Shown piece by piece: positions 13,793 to 19,498 of a stretch of DNA of 23,763 bases. The notes under the pieces are model-generated. The model was not told the DNA's origin. It searched no databases and saw only the letters and a program-made list of their open reading frames with translations. A program made the translations under genes and the position numbers. Within the stretch, counting starts at the first letter, position 1; every line of letters starts with the position of its first letter. This stretch comes from a virus. Location of the stretch: the IMG/VR virus record IMGVR_UViG_3300034374_007273, positions 1 through 23,763 of that record, one strand, 5' to 3'.

Positions 13793-15051
13793 TAGTTTCT
13801 TTCCATAATAAATTGATAATCGGTTTCACCAGCTATTGGTGGCCTAAAATCTTTTATTATATTTCCGGTTAATTTATTTTGAGCTCTGTTTTTATTATCA
13901 ATCCAACATTTAGTTTCTAATATATTATCAATAACTAAATTAGGATCTTCTAAATCAAAACCCTTAACTCCAACATAATGAAATGCTTTGGTAATACGAT
14001 GCTCATGTTTTTTAAAATAAGTTTCATCATAACCACCAAACTTCCTAGGATTGTCATTAGGTTTCTGAGATTTTCTAACATCAGAACCTTTTATAAATTG
14101 CCAATCTGGATCATTATTCATTTTCTTTTGTAATGCTGGAATAGCAGTTACAACTTTACATCTTCCATAATGACCTGTTGTATGATTGAAATTATGTGTT
14201 GCAATTTGAGCCAAGTTTTTAAATATAGGATAACCTATGCCTAAGCCTTGAAAATCAGGTAATACAACCACTCTTCCAATATTATAACAAGCTTTTAACT
14301 TTGGATGAGGAAAAGCATTTAAAGAGCCATAACCTACTAATGCATTATTCCAATAATACAAATAACAATGAGGTGTATTACTTGGAAGATCTGCAGTTAA
14401 ATAGTGATGCTTTTTAAATACGCCCCAAGCACTTTTGTCGGCTTTTCTAATTTCCAAAGTGATGTTTGGTCGCCTGGCTAACCTTTCCGTGCTTAAGATC
14501 CCTGTTTTGGTATCAAATATCCAATCCGGTCTTAACCACTCAATAACATCATAATGACAGCCTACCAATACAATATTTTTTAAACCTTTTCTATCAACAT
14601 ATTTTCTAATGCTATTAGATAAAGCTTTGGCTACATTTCTATCAATAACAGAAGTATATTCATCTACAACTGCCCCAGATTGTAATGCTCTGGACATATG
14701 TGCTCTAAATTTTTGTCCAGTTGATAATGTATGATAAGGCTTAAGTTGATCAGGTATGCTATTTAAAGCTACTGCTGATAATTTTTCTGAAGCTTCATCA
14801 TATGAATTAAAATGTGAAGCAATAGCCTTATTTGGATCCCAATTAAATTCCGCTTCTTTTAATCCTAATGATCTTAATATAGATGATTTACCTGAACCAC
14901 TCGGACCTACAATTAATCCTATACCAAAGTTTTTTGGCATATTAAATTCTGGTACCTCAAATTCATTTTCACCTGTCCAAGCAAAGTCAGATGCTAATGA
15001 TATTCTTTTTGTTATATCATCTTGTTCAACTTTAGATTTTAATATAGTCAT
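13792..15051 (-). CDS. ABC-type ATPase fused to a GNAT acyltransferase domain
   Basis: The product of 419 residues has no membrane segments. The N-terminal ATPase has Walker A GPSGSGKSS (49-57), an ABC signature variant LSTGQK (109-114), Walker B ending VVDE (Asp130/Glu131) and switch His166 (VGCHYD). From about 197 comes a GNAT-like fold with RVVVLPDFQGLGIG (260-273), the acyl-CoA/pyrophosphate loop. The architecture is that of COG2401, an ABC ATPase fused to a predicted acetyltransferase. The GNAT superfamily also contains the phage Mu Mom DNA-modification enzyme, so a role in modifying DNA or another macromolecule is possible but unproven. The start at 15051 lies one base after the preceding stop; a longer frame from 15114 would overlap that gene. 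Confidence 0.8.
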   Translation of the reverse strand: MTILKSKVEQDDITKRISLASDFAWTGENEFEVPEFNMPKNFGIGLIVGPSGSGKSSILRSLGLKEAEFNWDPNKAIASHFNSYDEASEKLSAVALNSIPDQLKPYHTLSTGQKFRAHMSRALQSGAVVDEYTSVIDRNVAKALSNSIRKYVDRKGLKNIVLVGCHYDVIEWLRPDWIFDTKTGILSTERLARRPNITLEIRKADKSAWGVFKKHHYLTADLPSNTPHCYLYYWNNALVGYGSLNAFPHPKLKACYNIGRVVVLPDFQGLGIGYPIFKNLAQIATHNFNHTTGHYGRCKVVTAIPALQKKMNNDPDWQFIKGSDVRKSQKPNDNPRKFGGYDETYFKKHEHRITKAFHYVGVKGFDLEDPNLVIDNILETKCWIDNKNRAQNKLTGNIIKDFRPPIAGETDYQFIMERN

Positions 15052-15052
15052 A

Positions 15053-15340
15053 TTATTTATCCTCTCCTGTTTTATAAAAGTTTTCCATATTTTGTAATAA
15101 ATTAGCAAGTGCAATTATATTTTTTTGATCTGAATTAATAATTTCACAAACTAAATTAGTTGCCTTAAGAGCCACTTGGGCCGGAGTAGGTTCCGAGCCC
15201 ATTTGATCTTTGATAAGAAAATTAGTTATCCTATTTTTAAACTTTTGATCTAATTTAGGAATTTTTTGTTTTCTAGTTTTCCTAGTCCAATTTTCTTGTC
15301 TCTTTTCCATTAGTTCTTCAAATGATATTTCTTTTGACAT
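15053..15340 (-). CDS. Hypothetical 95-aa helical protein
   Basis: The N-terminal half is basic (MSKEISFEELMEKRQENWTR, then KTRKQKIPKLDQ). The C-terminal half is a helical, mildly hydrophobic segment (PAQVALKATNLVCEIINSDQ) ending GEDK. A strong AGGAGGAAA precedes the ATG. It ends one base before the ABC/GNAT ATG, so the two are probably translated together and may act together. No family recognised. Confidence 0.7.
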   Translation of the reverse strand: MSKEISFEELMEKRQENWTRKTRKQKIPKLDQKFKNRITNFLIKDQMGSEPTPAQVALKATNLVCEIINSDQKNIIALANLLQNMENFYKTGEDK

Positions 15341-15347
15341 TTTCCTC

Positions 15348-15443
15348 CTATATAATTGGTATTTGTTTAGTCAAGATTAAATATGCTAATCCTGATAAAA
15401 ATATTAATATAATATTACCAATGGACATAATTAGCCAATCCAT
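15348..15443 (-). CDS. Tiny membrane peptide, 31 aa
   Basis: The frame encodes MDWLIMSIGNIILIFLSGLA and eleven more residues, one membrane span with a short polar tail. It overlaps the 27-aa frame upstream by 29 nt in another register, and its ribosome site (TTAGGAA) is very close to the ATG. The TAG falls just ahead of the AGGAGG of the next gene. Translation is uncertain. Confidence 0.4.
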   Translation of the reverse strand: MDWLIMSIGNIILIFLSGLAYLILTKQIPII

Positions 15444-15498
15444 TTCCTAATATTATAACCACAAAAGCAAACAAAGTTAGTTTTTGATTTTCAGTCAT
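15415..15498 (-). CDS. Tiny hydrophobic peptide, 27 aa
   Basis: The ATG lies just after the stop of the 113-aa gene, with GGAG about 7 nt upstream. The frame reads MTENQKLTLFAFVVIILGNG plus LANYVHW, one short span. It overlaps the 31-aa frame downstream, so possibly only one of the two is real, or they are a pair of nested membrane peptides. Confidence 0.4.
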   Translation of the reverse strand: MTENQKLTLFAFVVIILGNGLANYVHW

Positions 15499-15500
15499 AT

Positions 15501-15842
15501 TTATGCTCCATTATTAATTGATTGTTGTGTTCTTGCTAACCTATTATATAATTGATCAAAAAATGATAATTCATAATGTTGATCATAAAAATTATTAGGT
15601 AACAAAGTTAATTGTTTTGGATCATTACCTATGGTATAAATAATATCCAAATGATATTCATAACTGATCCAAGTTCTTCTAGGATTTTTTATATCCATTA
15701 ATTTAATAGGAACTGAACCAATTAATTCCTCCGCCAATTTATTATTAATTTTAGATATTAATTCATCCTTATTAAAAATAGGTGGTGGTGGCGGTAAATC
15801 GTGCTTTTTATCAATCATCTTTTTTATATTTGGTTTAAGCAT
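15501..15842 (-). CDS. Hypothetical 113-aa protein with polyproline stretch
   Basis: The product has a basic start (MLKPNIKKMIDKKHD), a run of five prolines (LPPPPPIFNKDEL), then a mixed alpha/beta region with YEYHLDIIYTIGNDPKQLTL and ends TQQSINNGA. The start is well supported by AGGAG 7 nt upstream, even though it overlaps the preceding gene by 19 nt. Function unknown; the polyproline suggests a protein-binding linker. Confidence 0.65.
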   Translation of the reverse strand: MLKPNIKKMIDKKHDLPPPPPIFNKDELISKINNKLAEELIGSVPIKLMDIKNPRRTWISYEYHLDIIYTIGNDPKQLTLLPNNFYDQHYELSFFDQLYNRLARTQQSINNGA

Positions 15843-16012
15843 AATTTCTCCTGTTTAATTGTAAATGTATTATCATCATCAAATTGATCTCCAATAAGAT
15901 TTACCAATTCGGTAAATTCACTTAATGGTCTATTTGGATTAATTTTTGCATCCGCTTTTAATCCTTTTTGAACATGATCTATTCTTTTATTATTTTTTTT
16001 AGTTATTTTCAT
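15824..16012 (-). CDS. Hypothetical 62-aa protein
   Basis: The N-terminal third is basic (MKITKKNNKRIDHVQKGLKA) and the remainder acidic and hydrophobic (FTELVNLIGDQFDDDNTFTI). The ATG shares one base with the stop of the upstream gene (TAATG), with GGAGGAAA close by. No family recognised. Confidence 0.6.
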   Translation of the reverse strand: MKITKKNNKRIDHVQKGLKADAKINPNRPLSEFTELVNLIGDQFDDDNTFTIKQEKLCLNQI

Positions 16013-16404
16013 TATTTTCCTCCTTTTAATTTATATTTAAGTAATTGTTCAAATACAAAAGTTTTAGCATAACTGTTTTTGTATTCTTTAAGATCTCTTT
16101 TTAATTGAGATAAACCAACTATATAATTTGCTTTTCTAAATGCAGCATCAGGATTAGCTACACCTTCTTTAATATAGTCTTCGTTAAGTTTATGTTGAGT
16201 TTCTAAAACTGATATAGCATTTGAAACATTATAAATATAATATAATTGAGTTTGTCTATCCTCAAGTACATCTTTTAATAGTTTCTTTGGTTGACCATAT
16301 AACCAATATCCAGCATTTACAGATTCAAATCTTGGATATTTTTTCATATTAGCTTCCACATAATCATCAACATTAACTTGGTAACCTCTTGGTGCTTTTA
16401 TCAT
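16012..16404 (-). CDS. Hypothetical 130-aa protein
   Basis: I use the ATG at 16404, which shares ATGA with the stop of the upstream gene and follows GAGAGGAAA; a start at 16440 would overlap that gene by 40 nt. The protein begins MIKAPRGYQVNVDDYVEANM, has an aromatic-rich centre (NAGYWLYGQPKK, LYYIYNVSNAI) and a Lys-rich helical C-terminus ending KYKLKGGK. It has no Cys cluster or membrane span. Function unknown; coupling suggests it works with the CxxC/DHGF protein encoded upstream. Confidence 0.65.
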   Translation of the reverse strand: MIKAPRGYQVNVDDYVEANMKKYPRFESVNAGYWLYGQPKKLLKDVLEDRQTQLYYIYNVSNAISVLETQHKLNEDYIKEGVANPDAAFRKANYIVGLSQLKRDLKEYKNSYAKTFVFEQLLKYKLKGGK

Positions 16405-17369
16405 ATTTTCCTCTCTTTTGGTGTTGGTTGTAATTTCCAATTTTCAACTTGATTTTGGAAATGGCTTATATCATTTTCTAATTTAGTTTTATATTCAAAC
16501 CAAACTTCTGTAATTAAAGATAGATTGATATTACTAATTTTAGATAATGAATATCCAATCATTTGTCCTGGTAATTTAAATTCAGGAGCAAATGGTCTTT
16601 GTTGCTTTTGTCTATCCGAATAAGATAAGTTATAATAATTATCTAATTCAATCTTGTACTGTTTAACCCATTTAATAAGGGCATCAACAGTAGCTTGACT
16701 TGGCTTAGAGTTTATAACTTTAGTTAAAGTCGGTTTTAAGACTTTAGCAATGTAATCGATTTTTACTATAGGGGATCTTTCCCAAGGTAAATATCGGCTA
16801 CCAAAGCATTCATTATTCCTTTGTCCATTACCTAGGAAAAAGCCATGATCTGCCAAAATATTTTCTTGGCCATTCATATTAACTTGTTCCCAATAATTAT
16901 GACAAATACCACAAGTTGCTTTGTCTTCCAAAGCGGCTTTTTTAATTCTTTCCGCTTCGTAATCTTTTTCTAAATCCTTTGGTCTTCTTCCTGATTTAGC
17001 ATATTGTTTAATTGAAATTAATTTATTATGAGTTTCAATTAATAGTGGAAACTCTTTATAAATTTCATCAAGATTTAAATCAGGTACATTATCTGTATTT
17101 AATGTAATATATCTTCCAGTACATTTAGCATCTTCATAAGTATGAAACACTGGATATTGGATAATATATTTTTCGCTTTTAGGATTATCTTTAAAATAAT
17201 AAGGGTTCTTTTTCTTTTTAGTTTGTCTTAAAAGAAAATTAAAAAACTTATTAAATTTTTTATATTCCGTTTTTGTAATATATTTACTTTCAAATATATG
17301 TTCTAATTCAACCAAAGTTTCTGTAATAAAACTTTTAATTTCATTTTGTGTATATTTTCTGTTACTCAT
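16401..17369 (-). CDS. Putative zinc-binding protein with CxxC...DHGF...CFG motif
   Basis: The product has 322 residues, helical on both sides of a compact central motif: Cys153-x-x-Cys156 (TCGICHNYW), His175 in LADHGFFLG, and Cys188 in NECFGSRYLPWE. Similar C-x-x-C, then D/MxDHGY, then C-F/M-G-x-x-H/Y-xPYE patterns occur in uncharacterised proteins of many phages and of actinobacteria, and probably bind zinc. The part after residue 200 is helical with aromatic residues. It has a good AGGAGGAAA start signal, and a small hairpin sits ahead of it at 17395-17421. Role unknown; its size and early position suggest a host-takeover or nucleic-acid function. Confidence 0.65.
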   Translation of the reverse strand: MSNRKYTQNEIKSFITETLVELEHIFESKYITKTEYKKFNKFFNFLLRQTKKKKNPYYFKDNPKSEKYIIQYPVFHTYEDAKCTGRYITLNTDNVPDLNLDEIYKEFPLLIETHNKLISIKQYAKSGRRPKDLEKDYEAERIKKAALEDKATCGICHNYWEQVNMNGQENILADHGFFLGNGQRNNECFGSRYLPWERSPIVKIDYIAKVLKPTLTKVINSKPSQATVDALIKWVKQYKIELDNYYNLSYSDRQKQQRPFAPEFKLPGQMIGYSLSKISNINLSLITEVWFEYKTKLENDISHFQNQVENWKLQPTPKERKI

Positions 17370-17394
17370 TTTCCTCCTATTTTAAATATTTTAT

Positions 17395-17421
17395 GTGGAA
17401 GTTTTACCAACCCACTTCCAC
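17395..17421 (-). other. Intercistronic hairpin
   Basis: GTGGAAG at 17395-17401 pairs perfectly with CTTCCAC at 17415-17421 around a 13-nt loop. It lies between the stop of the 110-aa gene and the start of the 322-aa gene. No clear U-run follows on the minus strand, so an mRNA processing or stabilising hairpin fits better than a terminator. Confidence 0.4.
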
Positions 17422-17433
17422 CAAGGATTAATA

Positions 17434-17766
17434 TTAACTAAGTTCAGGATTAATCTTTTTAAGAAAGCCCTTAACTTTTTCAAGTTGATCTTCGAATTTA
17501 GTAATGTTTTCCCAAGCATAATCTATTCTTGATCTTCCTTCCTCAAGTAAAATATCCTTAACCTTAATCATTACTTTATTCCAAGTATTATTCTTATCGA
17601 AAAAACTTTTAATATTTTCTTTTTCAATATTAAGCTCTTCATAATCATACTCATCTTGATGATACATAAGAATTAATGTACCAATTTGTTCTGCACTAAA
17701 TCCAAATGCAGGTCTGATTATTAAATATTCTAAGTTTTGTCCGTTTTTAGCTTTTTTAGTAGCCAT
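17434..17766 (-). CDS. Hypothetical 110-aa protein
   Basis: After a basic start (MATKKAKNGQNLEYLI) the protein is acidic and helical (YHQDEYDYEELNIEKENIKS) and ends with a Lys-rich amphipathic helix and NPELS. It has no Cys and no membrane segment. A strong GGAGGATAAC precedes the ATG. It is the second gene of the block that begins at 18022, probably among the first expressed after infection. Not recognised; small acidic early proteins often inhibit host enzymes, but nothing here shows a target. Confidence 0.65.
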   Translation of the reverse strand: MATKKAKNGQNLEYLIIRPAFGFSAEQIGTLILMYHQDEYDYEELNIEKENIKSFFDKNNTWNKVMIKVKDILLEEGRSRIDYAWENITKFEDQLEKVKGFLKKINPELS

Positions 17767-17788
17767 ATTGTTATCCTCCTATGTTAAT

Positions 17789-18022
17789 TTATCTTATGTA
17801 ATTATTTAATTTATATTCTGCCCATTGCTTAACAGAATTTCTTAATTGTGGAAAATTTACAATAATTTCATTTACAAATTTTACTGTAATATATTTCCAA
17901 TTATCATCATTAATAACTTGATCATAATTACTAAAATCATGTCTTAAAATTCTTAACTGATCATGATGTTTTTTAAATTTGATCTTGTTATATTCATTTT
18001 TAGTTATATTTATGTTAATCAT
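17789..18022 (-). CDS. Hypothetical 77-aa early protein
   Basis: This is the first gene of the leftward block, preceded by GAGGATAAA and, further up, by the long non-coding region with promoters. The product is basic, rich in Asn, Ile and Lys (MININITKNEYNKIKFKKHH, then NFPQLRNSVKQWAEYKLNNY), with no Cys or membrane span. Function not recognised. Confidence 0.6.
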   Translation of the reverse strand: MININITKNEYNKIKFKKHHDQLRILRHDFSNYDQVINDDNWKYITVKFVNEIIVNFPQLRNSVKQWAEYKLNNYIR

Positions 18023-18117
18023 TTTATCCTCTTTAAATTAAAATTAAAAACCATCTAAAAAAATTAGGTGGTTATCAATTTTAAAAATGATCTATTTAGG
18101 ATTAATGGCTGGTTTTT

Positions 18118-18276
18118 ATATCAACTTAGCTAATTATATTTCCGATAACCCTTAGCCAGGTAAGTTCGACTCGGTTGATATGCCGATTAAGAATTTTTAG
18201 ATCCCTATATACCGTCTCCGAAGGTATCCTGGTTAGCCCCATTTTATTGGTATTCCCGTTAGCCAGGTGGTTTTTT
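18118..18276 (+). ncRNA. Attenuator-like structured element ending in an intrinsic-terminator-like hairpin
   Basis: On the plus strand CCTGGTTAGC (18228-18237) pairs with GTTAGCCAGG (18258-18267) over 10 bp with two G-U pairs, and TTTTTT follows at 18271-18276. The same left arm could instead pair with an earlier copy TTAGCCAGG at 18152-18160. Further stems are ATATCAAC 18118-18125 with 18174-18181, TCGG/CCGA 18171-18186, and ATACC/GGTAT 18209-18227. The G-U pairs would be A-C on the minus strand, which favours plus-strand RNA. No promoter for it was found; it could equally be part of the long leader of the leftward block. Confidence 0.45.
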
Positions 18277-18479
18277 ATGTTTTTGAGTTAGTAGAACCTT
18301 AACTAATAACCTATATAAACAATATATATTATATATACAAATAAAAAAGCTTTATTCCACAATAAATAGCAATTAGTTTCCTTAATTACGTAGGCCGATA
18401 ATTATATACATTTTTTATAGATAAATAAAACTTACGAAAATGGATATATTTTGGTTTTTTCTGCGACTGATTTGAAACT

Positions 18480-18501
18480 TCTGTAAGGTATAGATTTTGA
18501 A
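18480..18501 (-). promoter_or_regulatory. Phage RNA polymerase promoter, AC class (leftward)
   Basis: The minus strand reads TTCAAAA and then TCTATACCTTACAGA. It fires toward the block starting at 18022 through a leader of about 460 nt. Its upstream edge is one base from that of the rightward site at 18503, forming a divergent pair. Confidence 0.75.
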
Positions 18502-18502
18502 A

Positions 18503-18524
18503 TCCTAATTCTATGTCTTACAGA
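18503..18524 (+). promoter_or_regulatory. Phage RNA polymerase promoter, GT class (rightward)
   Basis: The plus strand reads TCCTAAT and then TCTATGTCTTACAGA. It points to the replication block and is back-to-back with the leftward site at 18480-18501. Confidence 0.75.
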
Positions 18525-18575
18525 AAAACTAAAAATAAAACTTATCTATAAGCTTATATAGTTATATGAATATAT

Positions 18576-18597
18576 TCCTATTTCTATACCTTACAGA
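18576..18597 (+). promoter_or_regulatory. Phage RNA polymerase promoter, AC class (rightward)
   Basis: The plus strand reads TCCTATT and then TCTATACCTTACAGA. It shares the TCCTA upstream part with the 18503 site, and lies 21 nt before the 27-bp hairpin of the replication-block leader, so a transcript from here would begin almost with that hairpin. Confidence 0.75.
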
Positions 18598-18617
18598 GAA
18601 TCTATCAACTAACTAAT

Positions 18618-18689
18618 TAATTAGTCTATTTGTATAGCCAATATGTTTTATATCCTCCTAATATATTGGCTTTATAAATAGATTAATTA
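18618..18689 (+). promoter_or_regulatory. 27-bp leader hairpin with anti-Shine-Dalgarno loop
   Basis: The arms 18618-18644 and 18663-18689 pair over 27 positions with two G-U pairs and one U-U mismatch on the plus strand. The 18-nt loop contains TATCCTCCT (18651-18659), the exact complement of AGGAGGATA (18696-18704), the ribosome site of the first replication-block gene. The hairpin holds loop and ribosome site at opposite ends, so both pairings cannot form fully at once: this looks like a switch, or an RNase III-type processing stem. Confidence 0.6.
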
Positions 18690-18706
18690 TTTAACAGGAG
18701 GATAAA

Positions 18707-18874
18707 ATGCGTGATGATTACCGTTGTGAAGAATGTAAAAACACAACTAAACCGGATCAATTTACATGTAATTGTTTGTGTTTAAATTGCGGTCCGTGTG
18801 ATGGAGAATGTAAATATGGCGAAACAAAAGTTCAAAACATTCGAGCCAAGGCCAAAACCGAAAAAAAGGCCTAG
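18707..18874 (+). CDS. Small 8-Cys zinc-finger-like protein, 55 aa
   Basis: This is the first gene of the rightward replication block, with a full AGGAGG ribosome site 6 nt before its ATG. The N-terminal 35 residues carry eight Cys: 7 and 10 (CEEC), 21, 23, 25, 28, 31 and 35 (CNCLCLNCGPCDGEC), enough for two zinc sites. A basic tail follows (KVQNIRAKAKTEKKA), which overlaps the next gene in another frame. A small nucleic-acid or host-protein binding zinc protein is likely. No named family recognised. Confidence 0.7.
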   Translation: MRDDYRCEECKNTTKPDQFTCNCLCLNCGPCDGECKYGETKVQNIRAKAKTEKKA

Positions 18875-18950
18875 AGTTCATAAAAAATCTAAAAATAAAG
18901 ATGAAAAAAGAATGTTTAAGAAATATAATAGACAAGGAAGACCAAAATAA
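18816..18950 (+). CDS. Tiny very basic protein overlapping the zinc protein, 44 aa
   Basis: The frame starts inside the 8-Cys gene (59-nt overlap) with GGAG about 9 nt before the ATG. It reads MAKQKFKTFEPRPKPKKRPR, then VHKKSKNKDEKRMFKKYNRQ and GRPK. Almost half the residues are Lys or Arg, with Pro-rich repeats. It ends 11 nt before the SSB ATG. Because the overlapped part is read in two frames, one product may constrain the other. Function unknown; nucleic-acid binding is likely from charge. Confidence 0.6.
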   Translation: MAKQKFKTFEPRPKPKKRPRVHKKSKNKDEKRMFKKYNRQGRPK

Positions 18951-18961
18951 GGAGAAAATAT

Positions 18962-19429
18962 ATGTTATTAAATAATGTTGAATTAAGTTGGGTTAAATTA
19001 GATCCTAAAAATCCAGATATGGGTTTTGATAAAAAATCACCTCAGTTTTCATGTACTGTAAAAACTACAGACAAAGTTAGTGCTGAGGCTTGGAAAAAAG
19101 CTGGTATAAATATAAAACCAGTAGAAGAAAATGGTGGTGTTGTTTATACTGCTGCATTAAAAAAGAAAATTTATGCAGATGCTGACGGTAAATATAATAC
19201 TGCTCCACCACCTGTAGTTGATAAATCATTACAGCCAATTCTTGATACAAGTACTATTGGAAATGGATCCAAAGGTAATGTTCAAGTAAAATTTAAACCA
19301 TATGAATATATGGGTAAAAAAGGTATATCAACACAATTACTTGCATTACAAATTACTGAACTTGTTGAATATCAAAATGCTGATAAATTAGAATTTGCAT
19401 CCATTGATACAGATAAAGATGTAATTTAA
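18962..19429 (+). CDS. Single-stranded DNA-binding protein (T7 gp2.5-like)
   Basis: The product of 155 residues probably coats single-stranded DNA and coordinates polymerase and helicase at the fork. The pattern IGNGSKGNVQVKFKPYEYMG then KKGISTQLLALQITELVEY fits the C-terminal OB-fold strands of gp2.5-like proteins (IGNGS...V.F..Y, K-G-I, L.A.Q). The N-terminus has aromatic Trp10 and LDPKNPDMGFDKKSPQFSC. The acidic tail (DTDKDVI) is shorter and weaker than the T7 tail. The AAGGAG ribosome site is 6 nt before the ATG. Its place before dNMP kinase, polymerase and exonuclease matches a T7-like replication module. Confidence 0.8.
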   Translation: MLLNNVELSWVKLDPKNPDMGFDKKSPQFSCTVKTTDKVSAEAWKKAGINIKPVEENGGVVYTAALKKKIYADADGKYNTAPPPVVDKSLQPILDTSTIGNGSKGNVQVKFKPYEYMGKKGISTQLLALQITELVEYQNADKLEFASIDTDKDVI

Positions 19430-19446
19430 TTAGCATTATAATATTT

Positions 19447-19472
19447 TTGGCTGGGCTTAATTGCCCAGCTAA
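19447..19472 (+). terminator. Strong hairpin after SSB gene, abutting a promoter
   Basis: TTGGCTGGGC (19447-19456) pairs with GCCCAGCTAA (19463-19472) over 10 bp, with one G-U and a 6-nt loop. A T-run precedes it (on the plus strand) but none follows, so it is a weak intrinsic terminator at best. The right arm forms the upstream part of the promoter at 19467. Processing by RNase III is an alternative, as T7 pairs such stems with promoters. Confidence 0.5.
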
Positions 19473-19488
19473 ATCTATGTCTTACAGA
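19467..19488 (+). promoter_or_regulatory. Phage RNA polymerase promoter, GT class (internal, rightward)
   Basis: The plus strand reads AGCTAAA and then TCTATGTCTTACAGA. It lies between SSB and the ASCH-like gene, ending 10 nt before that ATG, so its transcripts would be nearly leaderless apart from the AGGAA ribosome site. Confidence 0.75.
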
Positions 19489-19498
19489 ATAGGAATTT

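Larger units (their letters stand above)
18023..18706. other. 684-nt divergent control region between the two gene blocks
   Basis: No gene was found here. From left to right it holds a small hairpin (AACCATCTAA 18049-18058 with TTAGGTGGTT 18064-18073), the attenuator-like element 18118-18276, an AT-rich stretch 18280-18470 with no clear signal, three promoter-like sites (18480, 18503, 18576) and the anti-Shine-Dalgarno hairpin 18618-18689. An origin of replication would fit such an AT-rich, promoter-dense spot, as T7's primary origin lies next to phage promoters, but this is inference. I could not single out a convincing host sigma-70 promoter. Confidence 0.7.

Noticed and set aside
14756-15097. 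Plus-strand 113-aa frame over the ABC ATPase
   Set aside because: It is antisense to Walker A and the N-terminus of a clear ATPase and has no supporting start signal.
18049-18073. Hairpin AACCATCTAA/TTAGGTGGTT as a terminator
   Set aside because: It lies upstream of the first leftward gene, no gene ends there, and no T-run follows on the plus strand; kept only as part of the control region.
18150-18190. T-arm-like GTTCGACTC suggesting a tRNA
   Set aside because: The flanking five bases do not pair and no acceptor or anticodon stem fits around it.
18280-18470. Host sigma-70 promoters for the early genes
   Set aside because: Several TATAAT-like strings exist, but in sequence this AT-rich they are expected by chance and no -35 box at the right spacing stood out.
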